Source: Candidatus Binatia bacterium (GTDB taxonomy: Bacteria > Desulfobacterota > Binatia > HRBIN30). Taken from it: a DNA stretch of 36,087 nucleotides. The notes beneath the pieces were generated by a model. That model was not told the DNA's origin, did no database searches, and saw only the letters and a program-made list of their open reading frames with translations. Positions 24,055 to 30,327 of the stretch are shown here, piece after piece (the stretch's first letter is position 1; every line of letters starts with the position of its first letter). The position numbers and the translations under genes were made by a program. The stretch covers positions 1-36,087 of the forward strand of contig DASVHW010000135.1 in NCBI GenBank assembly GCA_036382395.1. The letters are read 5' to 3'.

Positions 24055-24990
24055 TCAGCCGTCGGTTCTTTCATTGCGACCCTCCTCGGCCGGTGCGGAG
24101 CCCTGTGCCCCAAGCTGCTCGCTTGCCTCGGTGGCGTCGCCGCGTACCGTCGGCGTCTGCCGGCCGCTGGCCGAGTGCGCTCTGACCTGTTCGTAGTAGC
24201 ACGCTGGGATCTGTTTGGGGCTCTTGTAGATGTGGATGCGACAGGGATCGTTCGGAGTGGCCGGGTGGTCGATCGACCATTGCGGATGGCCGAACCACTC
24301 GATGCACTGGATATTGTTCCACACCGCACAGTGGGCGCAGTAGCTGGGGAACCCCGACTTGCCGAAGGTCATCGCCTGGGGGGTCTCGATCCGGTACAAG
24401 CCGTCCGGCCCCGCGTAGGCCCCTTCGCGCATGAGGCGGCCGCCGGAGCCGCAGGGGTCCTGCGTGATGGTGAACTTGTCGGTGTCCTCGGTCACCGAGA
24501 GGTTTCCCATGTGCGTCTTGAGCAGATGGACAGAGGCGCGCACGAAGTCCTCGGTCAACAAACTTTCCCACTTCTCGAACCATTGGCGTTGGCGCTCGCC
24601 GCTGTGGCGAATGATGCCCTCCAATCGCTGGTCGCCGAACACCTTGCCGACGTAATCGTAGAAACGCGCCATGATATCGATGAACTGGTCATGGATGAGC
24701 TGATGTTGCCGGTCACGCTCGCGCAGCAGCGCCCGCGCCTCATCGTCGCGGCCCTCTTCCACGGCTGTGGCAATGCGGGCGGCGATGGCTGCCTGCTCCA
24801 CGCGGAAGATCCGTTCGATGTATTCCATCTCGAACTCGAGGAGCTTGCGTTCCCCCTTGTGCGTCTGCACGTATTCCTTGGCCAACAGCTCGCAGGCGCG
24901 CAACGCTTCTGCGCGGTTATTGGCTGCGAGAGCGGCTTCCAGACGTTGTCGCACTCGCAGACCTAGCTGTTTCAATTCTTCCGCGTCCAT
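24055..24990 (-). CDS. Conserved Cys-rich protein of unknown function
   Basis: A 311-residue protein I cannot assign. Residues 1-150 are charged and predicted mostly helical, possibly coiled-coil (many Glu, Arg, Gln). Residues 170-265 look like a compact metal- or cofactor-binding unit: DPCGSGGRL (Cys180), GFPSYCAHC (Cys218, Cys221, with His220 between), then Cys229, DPC (Cys250) and YKSPKQIPACY (Cys264). The last 45 residues are low-complexity and polar. There is no signal peptide or membrane segment. AAGGGG lies 7 nt before the ATG. It lies between the DUF1329 gene (27 bp away) and the nitroreductase gene (159 bp), so it probably belongs to the same catabolic operon. Confidence 0.8.
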   Translation of the reverse strand: MDAEELKQLGLRVRQRLEAALAANNRAEALRACELLAKEYVQTHKGERKLLEFEMEYIERIFRVEQAAIAARIATAVEEGRDDEARALLRERDRQHQLIHDQFIDIMARFYDYVGKVFGDQRLEGIIRHSGERQRQWFEKWESLLTEDFVRASVHLLKTHMGNLSVTEDTDKFTITQDPCGSGGRLMREGAYAGPDGLYRIETPQAMTFGKSGFPSYCAHCAVWNNIQCIEWFGHPQWSIDHPATPNDPCRIHIYKSPKQIPACYYEQVRAHSASGRQTPTVRGDATEASEQLGAQGSAPAEEGRNERTDG

Positions 24991-25017
24991 CGAAGATCCC
25001 CTTCCGGCGTGACGACG

Positions 25018-26337
25018 TTACTTTCCAAATCGGACCAGCGCTTGTGACACGAAGAACTGCGGGTCGAGTCGCAGGCGGCGATCGTTCGGCGGATCGCCGT
25101 GGCCGAGCGGCGCGGTGATCACCGTCGCCCGATTGAGCTTATGGTTCTCCGCTCCTTGATATACAGTACTGCCCGCGCCGTAATAGTCGTCATCGCCAGC
25201 CTGGCCCGAGGTGCCGTTCAAATCGGCGAAGACGGTGTAGGTATTGACGAGGTTGCCGTTCCAATCGAACTTCCGGTTGTACGCGCCCTGGTACGTTTCC
25301 TTGTCGATGTAGAGCTGGATCTTGCCAAACAGATAATAGGAGTCTTTCGGGACTCCCTCGATGATCCACAGGCGACGGCGGGCCAGCGCGAAGTTGAGCG
25401 GCGCCCAAGGCGACCCTTTCCAATTCGGGTCCTGAAATCCGACCATCGGTATCTTCTTGAAAAGGCCGCGCCACCCGCCTCCCGGCAGTGGGAAGCGGTG
25501 CTGGATGCCGTCGAAGCTGAAGCGGTCGACAACGCGCAAGCCTTCTTGCTCGCCCACGAACCTCCAAGTGAAGTCCTCGGGCTTGCCGTCGAAAAACGGG
25601 CCGTCGTCCTGGCTCATGTCGGAGCCGAGAAAGCCGTCGGACCGATTGGTGGGGGAGACGGCACGTACGCGCCGCAGCGCCGGTACGTACGCCCACACGG
25701 AATCGCGCTTGTCCGGATCGCGGTAGCGCCAGGTCAGGGCGGCGGTCCCGTTCAGATCGGCCGGCTGCACCGTCGTCGCCAGGAACTGCGCCAGCAAGTC
25801 GTCGGGATTGCGCGCTGGGATGTAGTCCCGCGGCTGGCCCTGGTAGTAGAGGTAGTACACATCCTGAGTCGCGGTCCGTTCCACGCCGCTTCCGGAGACC
25901 CAATCCACCTCGACGTAGTTATGGAGATTGCCATTGTTCCACCAGCTGAAATAGAGATTCCACAGGATCTTGATGCCCGCTTGTGGATCGTCAGCGCCCA
26001 CCGTGGGAAACGGGAAGCCGCAAATGTAGTCCGGGCGCTGGCCCGTGGCCTTGTCCACGATGCTGCCTTTGGCATCGAGGACAAGATGCTCGGGATTGCG
26101 TTGCGAGCTTTCCACGAACGCCTTACTCCACCGTTGCAGGCCGTTCTTCCACTCGACGACCGGGTTGGCAAACTCACCGCGCTCGTAATGGCGGAGGATT
26201 TCCGGCGGCAGCAGATCCTTCGCTAGCTGCCAGTTCTTCTCGGAAAGCACGTCGCCCGGCTTGAGTTCCTGGGCCTGGGCCACGCCGGTCAGTAGCAGCA
26301 TCATGGTGAAGGCGATGATCGTCGCCTTGCCCTTCAT
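25018..26337 (-). CDS. DUF1329-family exported protein
   Basis: A 439-residue protein of the DUF1329 family (LolA/LolB-like fold, outer-membrane or periplasmic). The ATG at 26337 is preceded by AAGGGGG and gives a clear signal peptide: MKGKATIIAFTMMLLLTGVAQAQ, with cleavage likely after AQA. The mature part contains LKPGDVLSEKNWQLAKDLLPPEILRHYERGE at the N-terminus. Later come WAYVPALRRVRAVSPTNRSDGFLGSD and the C-terminal IDKETYQGAYNRKFDWNGNL, typical of the family. Members are frequently encoded in clusters for hydrophobic-compound (steroid, aromatic) catabolism or export with RND transporters; the exact role is not established. It follows the amidohydrolase gene and precedes the Cys-rich protein gene. 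Confidence 0.88.
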   Translation of the reverse strand: MKGKATIIAFTMMLLLTGVAQAQELKPGDVLSEKNWQLAKDLLPPEILRHYERGEFANPVVEWKNGLQRWSKAFVESSQRNPEHLVLDAKGSIVDKATGQRPDYICGFPFPTVGADDPQAGIKILWNLYFSWWNNGNLHNYVEVDWVSGSGVERTATQDVYYLYYQGQPRDYIPARNPDDLLAQFLATTVQPADLNGTAALTWRYRDPDKRDSVWAYVPALRRVRAVSPTNRSDGFLGSDMSQDDGPFFDGKPEDFTWRFVGEQEGLRVVDRFSFDGIQHRFPLPGGGWRGLFKKIPMVGFQDPNWKGSPWAPLNFALARRRLWIIEGVPKDSYYLFGKIQLYIDKETYQGAYNRKFDWNGNLVNTYTVFADLNGTSGQAGDDDYYGAGSTVYQGAENHKLNRATVITAPLGHGDPPNDRRLRLDPQFFVSQALVRFGK

Positions 26338-26431
26338 GTGTCCCCCTTTCAGGTCCGGTGAACCGACCTCTCTCTGCCACGGGATCAGCATGCGTACAAT
26401 GTGAACTCGCCCGCCTGAGAGGCGCGCCGCA

Positions 26432-27283
26432 TCATCCGCTGATCCCCAGAATGCGTTGTGCGTTCTGGTAGTAGATCTTGTCCATAATGGCGGGCGGGTA
26501 CTTCTCCGCCTCGTAGTCGGCGAACAGGCGCTGGTGCGAAATCAGCGGATAATCGCTTCCGAACATCACCTTGTCCTGCAGGCGGCCGCGGATCTCCCGC
26601 TTGAGCGATTCGGGGAAGTACTTTGGCGACCAGCCGGACAGCTCCTGAAACACGTTTCCTTTGTGCAGCAGGACGGCGATCATCTCCTCTTGCCACGGCC
26701 AGGCCGGGTGACAGGCGACGATCGTCAGGTTCGGGAAGTCGGCGGCGACGTCGTCGATGTACGGGATGGGCTGCGTGTGCTTGAGTTTGATGCCCATGCC
26801 GCCGGGCATGCCGGCGGCCAGGCCGGTGAAACCCGTGTGAAACTGCACCGGCGCCTTCAAAGCGACGCAGGCTTCGTAAAGCGGGTAGAAGCGGCGGTCA
26901 TTCGGGAAGAAGCCCTGGGCGGTTTGCTGGAACTTGAGCCCGATGAGGCCCAGATCCTTCACGGCGTGCTCCAGTTCCTTGACCGCCATCTCGCCCTTCC
27001 ACGGATCGATCATCGCCCAACCGCCGACGAAGGCTTCAGGGTAGTCTTTCACGACCTTGGCGATGTAGTCGTTCGAGGTGCGCGGCATGCCAGTGTTGGA
27101 TTCGGCATCCCAGGCGACAATCATGCCTTTCACGCCGGCATCGACAAAGTCCTTGGCCATCTCGGCCTCGGTCTTGATCGTGACTTTGAAGCGGTAATGC
27201 TTCTCCAGCGCTTCGTTGTACTTCGCCATGCTGTCGGCCCAAGGCTTGGTGCTGATGTGTGCGTGGACGTCCAGAACGGTCAT
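26432..27283 (-). CDS. Amidohydrolase-superfamily (amidohydrolase_2) enzyme
   Basis: A 283-residue TIM-barrel amidohydrolase. Metal ligands are visible as HAH at residues 7-9 (VLDVHAHIS), a later ACHPAWPWQEE and the FGSDYPL segment with the final aspartate. FHTGFTGLAAG lies between. This group (ACMSD/uracil-like amidohydrolases) performs hydrolysis or non-oxidative decarboxylation of aromatic or ring-cleaved acids. The substrate is not evident. The start at 27283 has GAGGAGG 5 nt upstream; an upstream in-frame start would add 17 non-family residues. It is the first gene of the minus-strand catabolic cluster, and the promoter should lie in the 261-bp gap shared with apt. Confidence 0.88.
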   Translation of the reverse strand: MTVLDVHAHISTKPWADSMAKYNEALEKHYRFKVTIKTEAEMAKDFVDAGVKGMIVAWDAESNTGMPRTSNDYIAKVVKDYPEAFVGGWAMIDPWKGEMAVKELEHAVKDLGLIGLKFQQTAQGFFPNDRRFYPLYEACVALKAPVQFHTGFTGLAAGMPGGMGIKLKHTQPIPYIDDVAADFPNLTIVACHPAWPWQEEMIAVLLHKGNVFQELSGWSPKYFPESLKREIRGRLQDKVMFGSDYPLISHQRLFADYEAEKYPPAIMDKIYYQNAQRILGISG

Positions 27284-27410
27284 GAAAGCCTCCTCATCAG
27301 TTCGTGTTCGGCTCCGCTGGGGGACCATAGGCAACTTGGCCCCTCGGAAGCAATGCGCGCAAGCGACAGCAGTCGGCCGCGCCCGTGGGGGCGGAGCTAT
27401 TGACTACGCC

Positions 27411-27536
27411 ATGAACCCGGTGCAGTTGGAACAGCCGATCATCAGTCTTCCAGCCGTTCAGTTGGTGGTCGCCGATATGGTAGGGAATATGGAGTTGATG
27501 CGCAGCTTTACGAGGCACATCGGAGGCCGTCGCTGA
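27411..27536 (+). CDS. Possible 41-residue leader or small ORF upstream of apt
   Basis: An ATG at 27411 opens a 41-codon frame (starting MNPVQLEQPIISLPAVQLVV) whose TGA ends 8 bp before the apt ATG, with apt's own Shine-Dalgarno following it. The coupling distance is suggestive of a leader peptide or small protein. It has no ribosome-binding site of its own and no known family, so it may be a chance frame in the apt 5' region. Confidence 0.2.
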   Translation: MNPVQLEQPIISLPAVQLVVADMVGNMELMRSFTRHIGGRR

Positions 27537-27544
27537 GGAGAGAT

Positions 27545-28093
27545 ATGGAACACAACGCCGCTGACCACCGGCTCACGGCGGATCTACGGACCGCGATCCG
27601 CGAGATTCCGGATTTCCCAAAAGAGGGAATCCGCTTTTATGACATCACCACGCTGCTCAAGGATGCCAGCTGTTTTCAGAGGGCCATCGACGCACTGGCG
27701 AACCCGCACATCGGCCAGCCGATCGACTATATCGTCGGCATCGATGCGCGTGGCTTCATTTTAGGCGCCGCGATGGCCTACAAACTCTGTAAGGGGTTGG
27801 TGCTGGTGCGGAAGAAGGGTAAACTGCCGGCCCGCACCCGTTCGGCAAGCTACGCGCTGGAGTACGGGATCGATGAAGTGGAAATGCACCACGACGCGCT
27901 GCCGCCCGGGTCGCGCGTCGTCATTGTGGACGATCTCCTGGCCACCGGCGGCACCGCCGCCGCCGCGGTACAGCTCGTACACGACTCGGGTGCCCAGCTG
28001 GTGGAGTGCGCCTTTTTGGTGGAGCTGGAGTCGCTGGGCGGACGCAAACGTCTCCAGGGCTGTCAGGTTGTTTCCCTGGTGCGGTACCCCTGA
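27545..28093 (+). CDS. apt: Adenine phosphoribosyltransferase
   Basis: A 182-residue APRT that salvages adenine with PRPP to AMP in the cytoplasm. The N-terminal IREIPDFPKEGIRFYDITTLLKD region and YIVGIDARGFILGAAMA are diagnostic. The PRPP-binding loop VVIVDDLLATGGTAAAAV spans 125-141, and EVEMHHDAL is close to the usual substrate-side motif. GAGGAG precedes the ATG by a short spacer. It is followed by metK after 52 bp on the same strand. The link is sensible because SAM use releases adenine from methylthioadenosine, S-adenosylhomocysteine and 5'-deoxyadenosine. Confidence 0.95.
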   Translation: MEHNAADHRLTADLRTAIREIPDFPKEGIRFYDITTLLKDASCFQRAIDALANPHIGQPIDYIVGIDARGFILGAAMAYKLCKGLVLVRKKGKLPARTRSASYALEYGIDEVEMHHDALPPGSRVVIVDDLLATGGTAAAAVQLVHDSGAQLVECAFLVELESLGGRKRLQGCQVVSLVRYP

Positions 28094-28145
28094 GGCGCCT
28101 ATGCTGCACGCAGCAATGAAGCGCAGCGGAAAGGAATGGAGATAA

Positions 28146-29303
28146 ATGGCAGCCCGTCACCTGTTCACGTCGGAGTCCGTCACTGAAGGTCATCCCGACA
28201 AAGTCGCGGATCAGATCTCCGATGCCGTGCTCGATGCATTTCTCGCCGAAGACCCGCACTCCCGGGTGGCCTGTGAAACGCTGGTCTCAACCAACTTGGC
28301 GATGATCGCGGGCGAAATCACCTCATCGGCACGCGTCGATGTGGCGGCCGTCGCGCGCGACACCATCCGCGGCATCGGCTACACCGACCATGACATCGGA
28401 TTCGATTGCGACTACGCCAACGTCTTGATCAGCCTCAAGCGGCAGTCCCCGGACATCGCGCGCGGCGTCGACCGCGGCGGCGACGATCAGGGGGCCGGAG
28501 ACCAGGGCCTGATGTTCGGTTTCGCCTGCGCCGACACACCCGAGCTGATGCCGATGCCGATCTCCCTGGCCCACCGGCTCACACGCCGCCTGGCCGAAGT
28601 GCGGAAGCAGGGCATCCTCAACTTCCTGCGGCCCGACGGGAAATCGCAGGTGACGATCGAGTATCGCGACCGCCAACCGTTCCGGGTGGATTCGGTCGTG
28701 GTGTCGGCGCACCACCGCGAGGACGTTACGGATGCCCGGCTGCGTGAAGGCATCGAGACCGATGTGGTCCGCGCCGTCGTTCCCAGCGAGCTCATGGATC
28801 GCCACACGCGTATCCTCGTCAATCCCACCGGCCGCTTCGTGGTCGGCGGACCGCTGGCAGATGTGGGACTCACGGGCCGCAAGATCATCGTCGACAGCTA
28901 CGGCGGGCACGGCAGCCACGGCGGCGGCGCTTTCTCGGGCAAGGATCCGTCGAAGGTCGATCGCAGCGCTTCGTACATGGCTCGCTACGTCGCCAAACAG
29001 ATCGTTGCCGCCGACCTGGCGCAGCGCTGCGAACTCCAGATCGCCTACGCCATCGGCGTCGCCGACCCGATGTCGATCATGGTGGACACCAAAGGCACCG
29101 GGCGGGTGCCGGACGAGCACTTGGCCGAGTTGGTCGAGCGGACGTTTTCCCTGCGCCCCGCCGCCATCATCCGCCAGCTCGATCTGCTGCGGCCCATCTA
29201 CCGGAAGACCGCAAGCTACGGCCACTTCGGACGCAACGAGCCGGAATTCACCTGGGAACGCACGGACCGAGCCGGAGAACTGCGGCGCGCGGCGGGGATG
29301 TGA
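28146..29303 (+). CDS. metK: S-adenosylmethionine synthetase
   Basis: A 385-residue MetK making SAM from methionine and ATP. The ATP- and Mg-binding [23 protein letters not shown] lies near residues 11-33 (His16, Asp18). [12 protein letters not shown] follows near 116-127, and the [26 protein letters not shown] phosphate loop lies near 258-283. All are intact. The length is normal (E. coli 384). GGAG is 4 nt from the ATG. I see no SAM riboswitch in the short upstream gap. It lies between apt and an LsrF-like aldolase, with a perfect palindrome between metK and the latter. Confidence 0.97.
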   Translation: MAARHLFTSESVTEGHPDKVADQISDAVLDAFLAEDPHSRVACETLVSTNLAMIAGEITSSARVDVAAVARDTIRGIGYTDHDIGFDCDYANVLISLKRQSPDIARGVDRGGDDQGAGDQGLMFGFACADTPELMPMPISLAHRLTRRLAEVRKQGILNFLRPDGKSQVTIEYRDRQPFRVDSVVVSAHHREDVTDARLREGIETDVVRAVVPSELMDRHTRILVNPTGRFVVGGPLADVGLTGRKIIVDSYGGHGSHGGGAFSGKDPSKVDRSASYMARYVAKQIVAADLAQRCELQIAYAIGVADPMSIMVDTKGTGRVPDEHLAELVERTFSLRPAAIIRQLDLLRPIYRKTASYGHFGRNEPEFTWERTDRAGELRRAAGM

Positions 29304-29336
29304 ACCACGGACGTTCTTGGTGTCTGCGGGCGGGCA

Positions 29337-29362
29337 TAGGGGCGCAGCATGCTGCGCCCCTA
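29337..29362. repeat. Perfect 26-bp palindrome after metK
   Basis: All 13 base pairs match around the centre at 29349/29350; the core is GGGGCGCAGCATGCTGCGCCCC. It begins 34 bp after the metK stop and lies about 80 bp before the LsrF-like gene. It would form a strong hairpin in RNA, with no T-tract after it. I recall near-identical palindromes scattered in intergenic DNA of other GC-rich bacteria, so it is probably a dispersed repeat. Confidence 0.7.
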
Positions 29363-29444
29363 CAGGTGGGCGTCACACTTTCGCGCCGCCGGTTCGATCG
29401 AGGGCGTTTGTCGAGAAGCGAGAGCGAGAAGAAGGAGAGCTGAG

Positions 29445-30233
29445 ATGGACTGGGGAATGCAGCATCGTCTAGCGAACATCATCCCGCCGGATACCGGCCG
29501 CGCCGTTATGCTGGCTGTCGATCACGGCTACTTTCTCGGCCCAACCAGCGGACTGGAGGATCCGCGGAAGACAGTCGCTCCGCTATTGCCGTACGCGGAC
29601 TCCCTGATGCTCACCCGCGGCGTGCTGCGGCAGTGTGTCGATCCGGCCAGCCGCATCCCGGTCGTGCTGCGCGTCTCCGGAGGCACCAGCATCCTGAGCG
29701 AGCTGTCGAACGAAGACCTCACCGTCTCGATTGAAGATGCCCTGCGCTTGAATGTATCGGCGGTGGCCCTGTCGATCTTCGTCGGCACCGAGAACGAGCG
29801 GCGCACCTTGGCCAATCTCGCCAAGCTCGTCGACCTGGGCGAACAATACGGTATCCCGGTCCTGGCGGTCACCGCGGTGGGCAAAGACATGCAGCGCGAC
29901 GCCCGCTACCTGAGCCTCTGCTGCCGCATCGCCGCGGAACTCGGGGCGCGCCTCGTCAAGACGTACTACTGTGAGGGCTTCGAAGAGGTTGTCGGCGGCT
30001 GTCCGGTGCCGATCGTGATCGCCGGTGGGAAGAAGATCGAGGAACGCGAGGCACTGCAGCTGGCCCAAGACGCCGTGTCGCACGGCGCGGTCGGGGTCGA
30101 CATGGGGCGGAACATTTTCCAGTCGGGCAATCCGGTCGGCATGATCCGCGCGGTGCGTCAGGTCGTGCACGAGAACAAGACACCGGATGAGGCCTTCCGC
30201 TTCCTCACCGGACTGCGGAGCGCTGCCGCCTGA
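29445..30233 (+). CDS. LsrF-like aldolase/thiolase (DeoC/FbaB superfamily)
   Basis: A 262-residue TIM-barrel aldolase whose whole length parallels E. coli LsrF, the 3-hydroxy-5-phosphonooxypentane-2,4-dione thiolase of autoinducer-2 breakdown. Shared segments are LDWGMQ-like MDWGMQHRL, VMLAVDHGYFLGPTSGLE, VLRVSGGTSILSELSNE, TAVGKDMQRDARY, RLVKTYYCEGFEEV with the Schiff-base lysine at 172, PVPIVIAGGKK and GVDMGRNIFQS. The ATG at 29445 follows GGAGAG at good spacing; an upstream in-frame start at 29349 falls inside the palindrome and is rejected. E. coli LsrF is about 290 residues, so the N-terminus is shorter. None of lsrA, B, C, D, G, K or R is near. The substrate may thus be another keto-sugar phosphate. 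Confidence 0.85.
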   Translation: MDWGMQHRLANIIPPDTGRAVMLAVDHGYFLGPTSGLEDPRKTVAPLLPYADSLMLTRGVLRQCVDPASRIPVVLRVSGGTSILSELSNEDLTVSIEDALRLNVSAVALSIFVGTENERRTLANLAKLVDLGEQYGIPVLAVTAVGKDMQRDARYLSLCCRIAAELGARLVKTYYCEGFEEVVGGCPVPIVIAGGKKIEEREALQLAQDAVSHGAVGVDMGRNIFQSGNPVGMIRAVRQVVHENKTPDEAFRFLTGLRSAAA

Positions 30234-30327
30234 GACGGCAATGCCGTTGTGCGTCTTCATTGGCCACGATGCTCCGGACGGGTGCTTCGAAGTGAGCTGC
30301 TTGGCGCGGGCGTTTCCTCGGTGACGC

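Noticed and set aside
21885-27403. Long plus-strand frames opposite the thiolase, Cys-rich, DUF1329 and amidohydrolase genes
   Set aside because: The minus-strand genes have recognisable families or, for the Cys-rich protein, a proper ribosome-binding site and operon position. The plus-strand frames have neither.
28094-28145. SAM riboswitch before metK
   Set aside because: Only 52 bp separate apt and metK, too short for known SAM riboswitch folds, and the space contains a plain Shine-Dalgarno.
29386-29402. tRNA T-arm-like GGTTCGATCGAGG
   Set aside because: No acceptor stem, anticodon arm or CCA-side pairing surrounds it. No other tRNA-like signature was found in the window.
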